Positions 18,215 to 26,206 of a stretch of DNA of 64,000 nt are shown in pieces (within the stretch, counting starts at the first letter, position 1; each line of letters begins with the position of its first letter). Below the pieces are notes generated by a model, which was given only the letters and a program-made list of their open reading frames with translations, did not search any database and was not told the origin of the DNA. Source of the DNA: Saccharopolyspora endophytica (GTDB lineage Bacteria > Actinomycetota > Actinomycetes > Mycobacteriales > Pseudonocardiaceae); the NCBI RefSeq assembly GCF_018070075.1, contig NZ_JAGPXE010000005.1, positions 338,914-402,913 on the forward strand. The letters are read 5' to 3'. The translations under genes and the position numbers were made by a program.

Positions 18215-19254
18215 GCGTGGCTCCCCGCTGATGGTGGTCTGCACAGCACGGTGGTGAGGTCGCCTTCCAAGCGGGTCTGCCCGGCGGCGTGCGGAACGAC
18301 GGCGGTGGCTCCGCGCCGCAGCGGCAGGGGGGAACCGCTCGCGCAGTGCAGTTCTCCGCTGCCGTCGAGGACGATGAGCACGCCGAAGGACGGGTCGAGT
18401 TCGGCCGAACCGTGCAGGCGGTCGGCGCGGAAGAACGGGGCCGCGTCCTCGGCCAGGAGGGGAACGCGTCCTTCACCCAGGTCGCCGGTGCGCTTGATCA
18501 GCGATGCCAGGAGGGCGTCGTCGAAACCGGAGTGGTTGACCGTCTCCAGGGCGGTGGCGGTCTCCAGGCCGAGGAACGCGCCTTCGGCGTCGGTCAGGAA
18601 TCCCTGCCACTCCAGGGTGATCGAGAAGTCGGTGGGCTGCTGCAGTTCGACGATGAACACCCCGGCGCCGATGGCGTGCGGAGTCCCGGCGGGCACGTGC
18701 ACGGTGTCGCCGGGCTTGACCGGGATCTCGTTGAGCGAGCCCAGCATCGCCGAGGAGTCCTGGGTGCGCACCCACTCGGCCACCGTCTCGGGCGTCACGT
18801 CATCGCGGAACCCCAGGTACACCACGGGGTTCGCGCCGCTGGTGCCCACCACGATCCACGCCTCGGTCTTGCCGAAGCGAGAACCCAGGTGCTGCTTGGC
18901 GAACACGTCGTCGGGGTGGCAGTGGACCGGCAGGCGCTGGCCGGCGTCGAGCAGCTTCACCAGCAGCGCGGTGCTCTCGCCGTAGGCCGACACGTGATCG
19001 GCGCCCAGCCAGGACTGCGGGTCGGCGCTGACCACGTCGCGCAGCAGCCGGCCGTCGGGCAGCCGGGACAGCCCGGACTCGTCCTGCCCGAACCGGGTGG
19101 TGGTGGAGGCGACCCAGTCTTCGGGGCCGAACTCCCGGTCATCTCCGCCGCCGCGCAGCGCGGCGATCGACGCTCCACCCCGGTAGAACTGCCGGGGCTG
19201 GTTCGCCGGCAGCACCGTTGCTCGCGCGGATGAAGAACTGTGGACGGAACTCAA
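18211..19254 (-). CDS. manA: Mannose-6-phosphate isomerase
   Basis: A 347-residue cupin-fold zinc enzyme converting mannose-6-phosphate to fructose-6-phosphate, thus feeding mannose into glycolysis. LPVHCHPDD and FGKTEAW carry the metal His and Glu of type I isomerases; PAGTPHAIGAGVFIVELQQ is the second cupin motif. The start is a TTG that overlaps the TGA of the LacI gene (TTGA), with GGAGAGG 7 bases upstream; a GTG 13 codons later is the alternative. Lying between a regulator and a sugar importer, it suggests the imported sugar is mannose. Confidence 0.88.
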   Translation of the reverse strand: MSSVHSSSSARATVLPANQPRQFYRGGASIAALRGGGDDREFGPEDWVASTTTRFGQDESGLSRLPDGRLLRDVVSADPQSWLGADHVSAYGESTALLVKLLDAGQRLPVHCHPDDVFAKQHLGSRFGKTEAWIVVGTSGANPVVYLGFRDDVTPETVAEWVRTQDSSAMLGSLNEIPVKPGDTVHVPAGTPHAIGAGVFIVELQQPTDFSITLEWQGFLTDAEGAFLGLETATALETVNHSGFDDALLASLIKRTGDLGEGRVPLLAEDAAPFFRADRLHGSAELDPSFGVLIVLDGSGELHCASGSPLPLRRGATAVVPHAAGQTRLEGDLTTVLCRPPSAGSHA

Positions 19255-20267
19255 CGAACTACCTCTCCAGAACCTCGGACCAGCAGCCTGGTCGGGACGA
19301 CGACGCGGCCGGGTGGCGACGTGTCGCCGTCCAGTCGCGCGAACAGCAACTCGGCCGCGGACTTGCCCAACGCCCAGGTGTCGTGGGTGACCACGGTGAT
19401 CGGTGGGTCCAGCAGGTCGGCCAGCTCGAAGTCGTCGAACCCGACCAGTGCCGGACGAGAGGGCCGCCCCGCGAGCGCGCGCAGCGCGTGAATGGTGATC
19501 CGGTTGTTGCCGGTGACCAGTGCGGTGGCCTCGCGCAGCGGGCCCGACAAGGTCTCGGCGACGGACTCGTCGGTGTGCGGGCCCATCACGACCAGGTCGG
19601 ACTGGAACGGCACTCCGGCTTGCGCGCATCCTTCGCGGAACCCGCGCAGTCGTTCGGCGGCGGTGTGGATCTCGGGGGCGTCGCCGAGGAAGGCGATGCG
19701 GCGGTGACCGTGCTCGGCGAGGTGCCGGGCCGCCTGGGCGGTCCCACCGGCGTTGTCGATGAGCACCGAGTCGGCGACGAGGTTGCCCGGCGGGCGGTCG
19801 ACGAAGACCACCGGTGTGCCCGCGTTGATCTCGTGGGAGATGTAGCCGTGCTGATGACCTGCGGGAACGACGATCAGCCCGTCGACGCGGCGCGCGCAGA
19901 ACTCCAGCACCAGCTCTCGCTCGCGCGTCGGGTCCTCGTCGGAGGACCCGGTGAGCACCTGCTTGCCCTGCACGCGGGCGACTTCCTCCACGGCGCGGGT
20001 CAGCACCGAGTAGAAGGGGTTGGCCAGGTCTTCCAGGACCAGGCCGAGGGTGCCGGTCCCGGTGCCGCGGCGCAGGTTCCGGGCGCTGACGTTGCGGCGG
20101 AAGCCGAGCTGGTCGATCGCGGAGAGCACGCGCTGCGCGGTCGTCGGGTGCACGCCGTCCTCGGCGTTGACGACGCGGGAGACCGTTTTGACGCTCACGC
20201 CGGCCAGCCGCGCGACATCGGTCATGGTGGCGCGGCGGACGTTTCTCGACTCAGACAACGTTGTCAT
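19251..20267 (-). CDS. LacI family transcriptional regulator
   Basis: A 338-residue repressor: HTH and hinge in MTDVARLAGVSVKTVSRVVN and LGFRRNVSARNLRRG, then a sugar-binding core (DGLIVVPAGHQ, GTPVVFVDRPP, GHRRIAFLGD, PALVGFDDFELADLL). It heads the mannose operon. The palindrome GACAACGTTGTC covers its own start codon and first codons, and nearly the same palindrome lies before the divergent GH47 gene, so it likely represses both. ATG 20225 (MTDVARLAG) would place the operator outside the coding part. Confidence 0.9.
   Translation of the reverse strand: MTTLSESRNVRRATMTDVARLAGVSVKTVSRVVNAEDGVHPTTAQRVLSAIDQLGFRRNVSARNLRRGTGTGTLGLVLEDLANPFYSVLTRAVEEVARVQGKQVLTGSSDEDPTRERELVLEFCARRVDGLIVVPAGHQHGYISHEINAGTPVVFVDRPPGNLVADSVLIDNAGGTAQAARHLAEHGHRRIAFLGDAPEIHTAAERLRGFREGCAQAGVPFQSDLVVMGPHTDESVAETLSGPLREATALVTGNNRITIHALRALAGRPSRPALVGFDDFELADLLDPPITVVTHDTWALGKSAAELLFARLDGDTSPPGRVVVPTRLLVRGSGEVVR
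20254..20265. promoter_or_regulatory. LacI-type operator GACAACGTTGTC
   Basis: A perfect 12-bp palindrome at the first codons of the LacI gene. Its near twin GACAAGGTTGTC lies before the GH47 gene. Likely autoregulatory site of the adjacent repressor. Confidence 0.65.
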
Positions 20268-20277
20268 GGCGGAGCGG

Positions 20278-20307
20278 ATTGGACCTCACGTTCGAGCGTT
20301 TTGTCAA
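20278..20307 (-). promoter_or_regulatory. Putative promoter of LacI-manA operon
   Basis: On the minus strand TTGACA (20307-20302), an 18-base spacer, then TCCAAT (20283-20278), about 11 bases before the ATG. The operator would lie just inside the transcript, as in roadblock repression. Confidence 0.4.
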
Positions 20308-20405
20308 CGCTGGGCTTCCACTTCTGCTGCGCTCGGCCGCCCGTCTTGCGCCACCCGGACCAATGCCGGCGGCGGGCCGGGAACGCGGCCTTCAGTCGTG
20401 GGGCG

Positions 20406-20430
20406 GTGGCAGAAAGGTTCCCTTCCTCGC
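20406..20430. repeat. Dispersed palindromic element, copy 7
   Basis: GTGGCAGAAAGGTTCCC followed by TTCCTCGC, in a divergent promoter region rather than at a gene end. Confidence 0.65.
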
Positions 20431-20580
20431 GGTTCAGGGCCTCGGTGAGGGGTCGGTCAAGACTTCCGACGGTCGCAACCGGTGCGCTGATCGGCGCCCG
20501 CCGGTGACCAAAAACGACAGGAACGGCGCTGCGCATTGACCTCGAACGCGACGGGCCGCGACGGTGGGCTCGCGTGGCTT

Positions 20581-20592
20581 GACAAGGTTGTC
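20581..20592. promoter_or_regulatory. LacI-type operator GACAAGGTTGTC overlapping a -35 box
   Basis: It matches the operator at the LacI gene in 11 of 12 bases. The TTGACA at 20579-20584 could be the -35 box of the GH47 gene, so binding would block RNA polymerase. No clear -10 was identified. Confidence 0.6.
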
Positions 20593-20609
20593 TAGGTGCG
20601 GAGAAGACG

Positions 20610-22007
20610 ATGCTTCCAGGCATGTCCAGAAGGTCTGTGTTGCGCGCGTTGGGCGCGGTCGCCGCCGCAGGCGGGATGTTCGCGACCACGTCGGTGCCGG
20701 GGTCGGCGCGGCGGGATTGGAAACCGGTCGCCGATGCCGTTCGCGAGGAATACCTGTGGGCGTGGCGCCAGTACGTCGAACGCGCCCTCGGCGCCGACCA
20801 CATCAAGCCGATCTCGGGTGGCAGGGAAGATTTCTTCGTCGAGGGTCATTCCGTCGGGCTGAGCCTCGTCGAAGCGGTGGACACGCTGTGGCTGATGGAG
20901 GCGGACGCCGAAGTCGCCCGGGCCGTGCAGTGGATCGTCGACGACCTGGACTTCGACGTCGACGCTCCCTTCCAGGTATTCGAGACCAACATCCGCATGG
21001 TCGGGGGTCTGGCCGCCGCCTACCACTGCACGGGTGATCAGCGGCTGCTCGAACGCGCCAAGGACGTCGCCGACCGGCTGCTGCCGGCCTTCACCGAATC
21101 CCCGACCGGCTTGCCCTACCGGTACGTGAACCTGGCGAGCGGGGCGGTCAGCGACCCCGAGACCAACATCGTCGAGATCGGCACCTACATCGCCGAATTC
21201 GGCGTGCTCTCGCAGTGGACCGGTGACAACCGCTATTACGACCTGGCGAAACGAGCGATGCGCGTCGTCTACGACAAGCGCACCGAACTCGGCCTGCTGC
21301 CGCACGACATCAACGCCGAGACCGGGCAGTGGCGGAACCGCCAGGCGACGATCGGCCCGCCCGGGGACTCCTACTACGAGTACCTCTGGGACGGGTACCG
21401 GCTCTTCGGCGACCCCGAGCTCAAGCAGTGGTACGACACGCTCACCGACGCGATCCTGTCGAAGCAGGCCGAACGGCACGACGGGCTGCTGTGGTTCCCG
21501 CAGGTGGACGCCTTCACCGGGGAGGTCCTCAGCCGGGAGCAGAGCGTCCTCGCCGGCTTCTACGCCGGGCTGCTCGCCGAATCCGGTCACGTCGCCGAAG
21601 GGCGCGCCTATCACGACGCGTTCACCGCGGTGCAGGAACGGTTCGGGGTGATCCCGACCTCCGTGGACTACTCGACGATGACCGCCACCCGCGTCGACAA
21701 CGCCCTGCGTCCGGAGTTCGCCGACTCCGCGCTGATGCTGTGGCTGGCCACCGGCGACGAGGTGTTCCGCGAACGCGCCCACACCCACTTCGAGAACATG
21801 GTGGCCACGTCGAAGACGAACTACGGCTTCGCGTCCCTGACCGACGTCACCGCCACGCCACCGTCCCAAGAGGACACCTGTCCGGGCTATTGGTGGTCGG
21901 AGCAGATGAAGTACTACTGGCTGCTGTTCTCCGACACCCCTCGCCTGGACTACCGGGACAACTACCTGAGCACCGAGGCGAACCTGCTGCGCGGGGCGCG
22001 GCGCTGA
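20610..22007 (+). CDS. Exported GH47-type alpha-mannosidase
   Basis: A 465-residue protein with a twin-arginine signal (SRRSVLRALGAVAAAGGMFA). The mature part shows glycoside hydrolase family 47 blocks: GLSLVEAVDTLWLM, VFETNIRMVGGLAAAYH (its Glu matches a catalytic acid of class I mannosidases), GDSYYEYLWDGYRLFGD, ALRPEFADSALMLWLATGD (second Glu) and YLSTEANLL, whose Thr corresponds to the calcium-binding NTEAH motif. Such enzymes trim alpha-1,2-mannose from glycans. Bacterial members are few but known. It is divergent from the mannose import operon and shares its operator. Confidence 0.8.
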   Translation: MLPGMSRRSVLRALGAVAAAGGMFATTSVPGSARRDWKPVADAVREEYLWAWRQYVERALGADHIKPISGGREDFFVEGHSVGLSLVEAVDTLWLMEADAEVARAVQWIVDDLDFDVDAPFQVFETNIRMVGGLAAAYHCTGDQRLLERAKDVADRLLPAFTESPTGLPYRYVNLASGAVSDPETNIVEIGTYIAEFGVLSQWTGDNRYYDLAKRAMRVVYDKRTELGLLPHDINAETGQWRNRQATIGPPGDSYYEYLWDGYRLFGDPELKQWYDTLTDAILSKQAERHDGLLWFPQVDAFTGEVLSREQSVLAGFYAGLLAESGHVAEGRAYHDAFTAVQERFGVIPTSVDYSTMTATRVDNALRPEFADSALMLWLATGDEVFRERAHTHFENMVATSKTNYGFASLTDVTATPPSQEDTCPGYWWSEQMKYYWLLFSDTPRLDYRDNYLSTEANLLRGARR

Positions 22008-22008
22008 G

Positions 22009-22062
22009 GCGAGGAGGGGAACCTTCCTGCCACCGCGGTGCGCGAAAGGTTCCCCTCCTCGC
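22009..22062. repeat. Dispersed palindromic element, facing pair (copies 8a/8b)
   Basis: GCGAGGAGGGGAACCTT and AAGGTTCCCCTCCTCGC face each other around a GC-rich centre, forming a long hairpin. It begins one base after the GH47 stop codon and could act as its terminator. Confidence 0.8.
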
Positions 22063-22076
22063 TCCGCTCACCCCGA

Positions 22077-22082
22077 TACCCT
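22077..22082 (+). promoter_or_regulatory. -10 box TACCCT of cutA, likely leaderless
   Basis: TACCCT lies 6 bases before the ATG of cutA; no SD is present. Confidence 0.45.
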
Positions 22083-22088
22083 GGTGGC

Positions 22089-22415
22089 ATGGCTGATCAT
22101 GTGCAGGTGGTGACCACCACCGACTCCGAGGAGTCCGCCGCGGAGCTCGCGCGGGGCGTCGTGGAAGCCCGGCTGGGGGCGTGCGTTCAGGTCGTGCCGA
22201 TCCGCAGCTTCTACGTGTGGGACGGCGCGGCGCAGGACGACCCGGAGTGGCAGCTGCAGATCAAGACCTCCAGCGGTCGGCTGGACGCCCTGGTCGGGCA
22301 TCTGAGGGCCAACCACGGGTACGACGTGCCCGAGATCATCGCGACGCCGATCGTCGGCGGGAACCCCGATTACCTGTCCTGGGTCGACGAGCAGACGACT
22401 CCGGCGTCTCCGTGA
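22089..22415 (+). CDS. cutA: Divalent-cation tolerance protein CutA
   Basis: A 108-residue CutA1-type protein, a small trimeric ferredoxin-like fold linked to copper tolerance and of unclear chemistry. VVTTTDSEESAAELARGVVEARLGACVQVVPI, FYVWDG, WQLQIKTSSGRLDAL and HGYDVPEIIATPI are the family blocks in order. ATG 22089 gives the normal N-terminus. Confidence 0.93.
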   Translation: MADHVQVVTTTDSEESAAELARGVVEARLGACVQVVPIRSFYVWDGAAQDDPEWQLQIKTSSGRLDALVGHLRANHGYDVPEIIATPIVGGNPDYLSWVDEQTTPASP

Positions 22416-22472
22416 CGCGCGCCACCGGGCACACTCGCTCTGAGGTGCCGTGCAATCGGAAGTGGGGTCGAC

Positions 22473-22832
22473 GTGCCGCGTAGCTATGGCGGGTGGTTCC
22501 GGCTGGTCGCGATCGCCGAAGCGTTCTCCTGGGCGGGACTGCTGGTGGCGATGGCGTTCAAGTACGGGCTCGGGATGCCGCTGGGCGTGACGATCATGGG
22601 TTCGGTCCACGGGGCCCTGTTCACCGCCTACGTGGTGACCACCCTGATCGTGTTCAGCCCGTTGCGCTGGCGCTTCTGGCCGTTGGCGTTCGCGCTGGTG
22701 GCCTCGGTGCCGCCGCTGGCCACGGTGTGGTTCGAGCGCTGGGCCCACCGCCGCGGGATGCTCACCGAGCCCGACTCCGACGCCCCGACGTTCTGGGGCC
22801 AGGTGCGCTACGCGCTCAAGGAGCTGAACTAG
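22473..22832 (+). CDS. DUF3817 membrane protein
   Basis: A 119-residue integral membrane protein with three hydrophobic helices. FRLVAIAEAFSWAGLLVAMAFKY, then GSVHGALFTAYVV and RWRFWPLAFALVASVPP, match the DUF3817 family found in many bacteria; function unknown. GTG start with GTGGGGTCGAC upstream. Its TAG overlaps the convergent MarR stop (CTAG shared). Confidence 0.8.
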   Translation: MPRSYGGWFRLVAIAEAFSWAGLLVAMAFKYGLGMPLGVTIMGSVHGALFTAYVVTTLIVFSPLRWRFWPLAFALVASVPPLATVWFERWAHRRGMLTEPDSDAPTFWGQVRYALKELN

Positions 22833-23329
22833 AAGTCACCGGCCGCGTGGCGGACCTTGCCGAGCAGTTCGGTGAGCTGCTGGGTCTGGCGCTCGGTGAT
22901 GCCGCCCAGGCCGAAGTCGATCTCGGTGACCGCGTCGGTCGCCTTCTGCATCAGGTTCCGGCCCTCCTCGGTGATCTCCACCAGGGTGGTGCGCCGGTCG
23001 GTGGGGTGGGGAACGCGCCGGACCAGGCCGTCCTGCTCGAGCCTGTCGACGATGTTGGTCACGCTGGTGGGGTGCAGCTGGAGCCGGTCGCCCATGACGC
23101 GCATCGGCAGGCTGCCGCGCTTGGAGAACGTGAGCAGCACGAGGGCTTCGTAGCGGGCGAAGGTCAGGTTGTGCGCGCGCAGGGCGTTGTCGACGGCGGA
23201 CTGCAGGATCTGCTGCACGCGCATCACGCTGGTCACCGCGGCCATCGTCGTGGACGGGCCGATCCGCTCTGCCCAGGTCTCGGCCGCGCGCGCGATGGGG
23301 TCGAAGGGCAGTGGACCACGGGAGCTCAT
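22829..23329 (-). CDS. MarR family transcriptional regulator
   Basis: A 166-residue winged-helix regulator. LTFARYEALVLLTFSKRGSLPMRVMGDRLQLHPTSVTNIVDRLEQDGLVRRVPHPTDRRTTLVEITEEG is the full MarR core with the recognition helix and the DRR wing. The N-terminal 30 residues precede it. TAGCGT 8 bases before the ATG suggests a leaderless transcript. Target unknown; the thiamine-binding gene divergent to it is a candidate. Confidence 0.9.
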   Translation of the reverse strand: MSSRGPLPFDPIARAAETWAERIGPSTTMAAVTSVMRVQQILQSAVDNALRAHNLTFARYEALVLLTFSKRGSLPMRVMGDRLQLHPTSVTNIVDRLEQDGLVRRVPHPTDRRTTLVEITEEGRNLMQKATDAVTEIDFGLGGITERQTQQLTELLGKVRHAAGDF

Positions 23330-23429
23330 AGCGTCCGACGCTAGCAGCGAGACCGAGCACGTCTGAGGGCTGTGCTGCTACTACTGGTTCCGGGACTCAT
23401 GTGACGTGGACGAACCGATGGGAGCAGAC

Positions 23430-23732
23430 GTGCTGGTGGCCTTCAGTGTTGCCCCGAGCGGGGCTGGTGAGAGCGACAGTGTCAGCGAGGCGGTGGCCGC
23501 CGCGGTGAAGGTGGTGCGAGATTCCGGTCTGCCGCACGAGACGACCTCGATGTTCACCACGATCGAGGGCGAGTGGGACGAGGTCATGGACGTGGTCAAG
23601 CGCGCCACCGAGGCGGTTTCGGCGCACTCCCCGCGGACCAGCCTGGTGCTCAAGGCCGACATCCGTCCCGGGCACTCCGGGCAGCTGCGGTCCAAGGTCG
23701 AGCGGGTGGAGCAACATCTTCGAGAACAGTAG
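23430..23732 (+). CDS. Thiamine-binding / MTH1187 (YkoF-like) protein
   Basis: A 100-residue protein of the MTH1187/YkoF fold. LVAFSVAPSG, VVRDSGLPHETTSMFTTIEGEWDEVMDVVKRATEAV and SLVLKADIRPG are the conserved blocks; related proteins bind thiamine or its precursors. GTG 23430, 5 bases behind GGGAG, gives the standard VLVAFSV start; earlier starts at 23406 and 23418 are possible. A strong terminator follows. Confidence 0.8.
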   Translation: MLVAFSVAPSGAGESDSVSEAVAAAVKVVRDSGLPHETTSMFTTIEGEWDEVMDVVKRATEAVSAHSPRTSLVLKADIRPGHSGQLRSKVERVEQHLREQ

Positions 23733-23743
23733 GTGAACGCGAA

Positions 23744-23777
23744 ACGGGGATGGTGTCCTCGTCGACACCATCCCCGT
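23744..23777. terminator. Hairpin between convergent genes
   Basis: ACGGGGATGGTGT and ACACCATCCCCGT form a perfect 13-bp stem with an 8-base loop, between the thiamine-binding gene and the convergent chaplin-like gene. It could end transcription from both sides. Confidence 0.75.
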
Positions 23778-23800
23778 GATCACGTCATGCTCGACTGACG

Positions 23801-24055
23801 TCAGCCCTGCGGGTGGTCGACCACCGGGGCGTTGACGCACTCGGCGTTCTGCGGCGACAGAACCGGGACGACCAGACCCACGACGGCACCAACGTTGTTG
23901 CCGCAGGCCTGCACCGGCACGGCGCTGATGTTGTTGTCGTCCAGCAGGTTGACGCCGTCGTTGTCGGCGGTGTCCGCGAACGCGGTGCTGCCCAGGGTCA
24001 CGATGCTGAGGGCGGCGACGCCGGCGGCACCGGCAACACGGGTTGCAATACGCAC
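23801..24055 (-). CDS. Chaplin-like small secreted protein
   Basis: An 84-residue precursor. The Sec signal ends near TAFADTADND; the mature part of about 55 residues contains VPVQACGNNVGAVVGLVVPVLSPQNAECVN. The hydrophobic stretch with two Cys and GNNV recalls chaplins, the amyloid surface proteins that let aerial hyphae leave water, though the match is loose and one short mature repeat only is present. GTG start; GAGAGG about 10 bases upstream. Alternative: another small secreted antimicrobial-like or surface protein. Confidence 0.55.
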   Translation of the reverse strand: MRIATRVAGAAGVAALSIVTLGSTAFADTADNDGVNLLDDNNISAVPVQACGNNVGAVVGLVVPVLSPQNAECVNAPVVDHPQG

Positions 24056-24383
24056 TTTTTCGAACCTCTCGTTGAACTACTGGCCGAAGGTCCCCCACGA
24101 GAGACCCCGCAGCCCGCGAGACGACCGCAGTCCCTCGCAGGCTCTGTGTCCTCTTCGGCGATCACCACCGGAGGACATGAGGGTTTGATCGCCTACACCA
24201 CCTGTTCGTGTGGCTTCGTTCACCGATTCGAATTGATCTTTGGGGCTTCGGCGTGTCCGGATGAGCGCATTCGGTGACCACTTCGCCGCCCGTACGTGAC
24301 CTTGGGGCGGGTGGTGCGAGAAAGGTTCCCCTCATCGCACGCCCACGCGCCACGCCGCTGGTCGGACGTGTCAGGATGGAACT
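24056..24383. other. Divergent intergenic region
   Basis: About 328 bases between the chaplin-like gene and the thioredoxin/TPR gene. It contains one dispersed palindromic element (24314-24340). The stretch 24150-24260 is lower in GC than its surroundings and probably holds the chaplin-like promoter; no coding frame was convincing. Confidence 0.4.
24314..24340. repeat. Dispersed palindromic element, copy 9
   Basis: GTGCGAGAAAGGTTCCCCTC then ATCGCAC; the outer GTGCGA/TCGCAC arms differ from the GTGACA type but still pair. Confidence 0.7.
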
Positions 24384-25355
24384 GTGACGAGGCCGGATCC
24401 ACGCCAGAACGCAGCAGCGATGTCCGCCGCGATGGCGGGCGCAGTCGACCTGTCGGCACTCAAGAGCCGTGCCGAGGCCGCAGCCAATTCCGCAGCGCAG
24501 CCGCCCAGCGGTGGCGGTGACGGTGCGGCCGGGCAAGCGCACCCGGCGATCATCGAGGTCACCGAGGCCGACTTCCAGGCCGAGGTCGTCGAGCGGTCCA
24601 TGCAGGTACCGGTCGTCGTCGACCTGTGGGCCACCTGGTGCGAGCCGTGCAAGCAGCTCTCCCCGGCGCTGGAGAAGCTCGCCCGCGAGGGCAACGGTGC
24701 TTGGGTGCTGGCGAAGATCGACGTCGACGCGAACCCGCGGATCGCGCAGCTGTTCCAGGTGCAGTCGGTGCCGATGGTGATCGCGGTGGCCGGAGGGCAG
24801 CCGGTCGACGGCTTCGCCGGCGCGCAGCCCGAGCCGCAGCTCCGGGAGTGGATCAGCTCCCTGCTCAACGCCCTGCGCGACCAGCTTCCCGGAATCCGGG
24901 CAGCCGAGGAGGGCGCTTCCGAGGCCGAGCCCGAGGAGGAGCCCGAGGACCCGCGGTTCACCGCCGCCGAGGACGCCTTGGAGCAGGGCGACTTCGCCGC
25001 CGCCGAGGCCGCCTACCAGCAGATCCTCGACAGCGAGCCGAACAACGAGCAGGCCAAGGCCGCCCTCATGCAGGTGCGCTTCATGGCCCGCGCCGAGCAG
25101 GCCGACCCGTCGGCGATCGAGCGCGCCGACACCGCGCCGGACGACCTCGACGCCCAGATCGCGGCCGCTGACGCGGAGGTCGCCTTCGGCAAGGTCGACG
25201 AAGGCTTCACGCGCCTGATCCAGGCGGTCAAACGCACTTCGGGCGACGATCGCAACCGGGTCCGCACGCACCTGGTCGAGATGTTCGAGATCTTCCCCGA
25301 GGGTGACGAGCGGGTCGCCAAGGCACGCCGCAACCTGGCCAGCGCGCTGTTCTGA
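24384..25355 (+). CDS. Thioredoxin-TPR co-chaperone (CnoX/YbbN-like)
   Basis: A 323-residue protein. An Ala/Pro-rich lead is followed by a thioredoxin domain with [10 protein letters not shown] (Cys near residues 85 and 88, WCEPC instead of WCGPC), [19 protein letters not shown] with the cis-Pro, and then TPR-like helices ([61 protein letters not shown]). This is the CnoX/YbbN layout of a redox-controlled holdase. GTG start, 6 bases after CAGGAT. Confidence 0.85.
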   Translation: MTRPDPRQNAAAMSAAMAGAVDLSALKSRAEAAANSAAQPPSGGGDGAAGQAHPAIIEVTEADFQAEVVERSMQVPVVVDLWATWCEPCKQLSPALEKLAREGNGAWVLAKIDVDANPRIAQLFQVQSVPMVIAVAGGQPVDGFAGAQPEPQLREWISSLLNALRDQLPGIRAAEEGASEAEPEEEPEDPRFTAAEDALEQGDFAAAEAAYQQILDSEPNNEQAKAALMQVRFMARAEQADPSAIERADTAPDDLDAQIAAADAEVAFGKVDEGFTRLIQAVKRTSGDDRNRVRTHLVEMFEIFPEGDERVAKARRNLASALF

Positions 25356-25366
25356 TCTTTCCCACC

Positions 25367-25403
25367 GATCGCCCTCTCCGCCGAACCGGTGGGGAGGGCG
25401 ATC
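25367..25403 (+). terminator. Hairpin after thioredoxin-TPR gene
   Basis: GATCGCCCTC and GAGGGCGATC form a 10-bp stem about 11 bases after the stop, in a convergent gap. Confidence 0.6.
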
Positions 25404-25410
25404 GTGGTTG

Positions 25411-25436
25411 GTGGGCGAAGGGTTCCCTTCCTCCAC
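25411..25436. repeat. Dispersed palindromic element, copy 10
   Basis: GTGGGCGAAGGGTTCCCTTC then CTCCAC, between the hairpin and the convergent phosphatase stop. Confidence 0.65.
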
Positions 25437-25442
25437 GAACCG

Positions 25443-26162
25443 TCAGGCCGGGGCCACGAGGCGCTCGCGCAGGGTCGCCAGGCCCTCGTCGCCGAGGCCG
25501 GACGTGCGCAGGTAGTCGGCGAAGTCGCGGCCGTTGACGATCTCGTCGAGGAGGCCGCGTTCGGTGGCGTCGTGCTGGGCGAGGAACTCCCGGATCTTCG
25601 GGGTGTCATCGCCCAGACCGGCCGCGGAGCACAGCTCCGCGCGGCGCTGGTGGCTGATCGCGTAGTCCTCGGCGATGTCCTGCGCGCTCACCCCGACCGA
25701 CGCCAACAGGACCAGGGCGATCAGCCCGGTGCGGTCCCGGCCGCCGCCGCAGTGCACCAGCACACCGCCGGGTTCGGCGTGGACCACCGCTGCGACGACC
25801 TCGGCCACGAGTCGCGGATACCGGTCCAGGAACGGCTCGTAGTAGAGGGGAGTGCACGAGAACGCCCCTCCCCACCGGTCCCAGAACTCGGTGTCGGACT
25901 TGTCCTCCAGCGGGACCCGGACGGTGGTCAGGCCGGACGGGCGCGGTGCGCGGTCGGTTTCGTCCTCGTCCAGGCCGGTCAGGTCGATGATCGTGCGCAC
26001 GCCGTGCTGCCGCAGCCCTTCCCAGCCCGCAGCCGTCAACGCAGCGGGGTGTTCGGCGCGCACCACGGCTCCCCAGCGGATCCGCCCGCCCTCGGCGGGC
26101 AGACCTCCCAGATCACGAGCGTTGAGGAGACCGTCCCAGTCCAGAACCCGTTGTCCGCTCAT
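25443..26162 (-). CDS. Tyrosine-protein phosphatase (dual-specificity-like)
   Basis: A 239-residue protein. LLNARDLGGLPAEGGRIRWGAVVRAEHP is the N-terminal motif of the bacterial Y_phosphatase3 family (PF13350; the family of mycobacterial PtpB), and VLVHCGGGRDRTGLIALVLL is the P-loop HCxxGxxR(T) with its nucleophilic Cys. The conserved C-terminal helices are present. Substrate unknown; members act on phospho-proteins or phosphoinositides. Confidence 0.87.
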   Translation of the reverse strand: MSGQRVLDWDGLLNARDLGGLPAEGGRIRWGAVVRAEHPAALTAAGWEGLRQHGVRTIIDLTGLDEDETDRAPRPSGLTTVRVPLEDKSDTEFWDRWGGAFSCTPLYYEPFLDRYPRLVAEVVAAVVHAEPGGVLVHCGGGRDRTGLIALVLLASVGVSAQDIAEDYAISHQRRAELCSAAGLGDDTPKIREFLAQHDATERGLLDEIVNGRDFADYLRTSGLGDEGLATLRERLVAPA

Positions 26163-26206
26163 GCTTCGAGGGACGCGCGGACCCACCGCGGGGTTGAGCG
26201 AAGGGC

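Larger units (their letters stand above)
20268..20609. other. Divergent control region of the mannoside locus
   Basis: This 342-base gap holds the LacI-operon promoter, one dispersed palindromic element (20406-20430), and the operator/promoter of the GH47 gene. No convincing small gene was seen. Confidence 0.5.
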
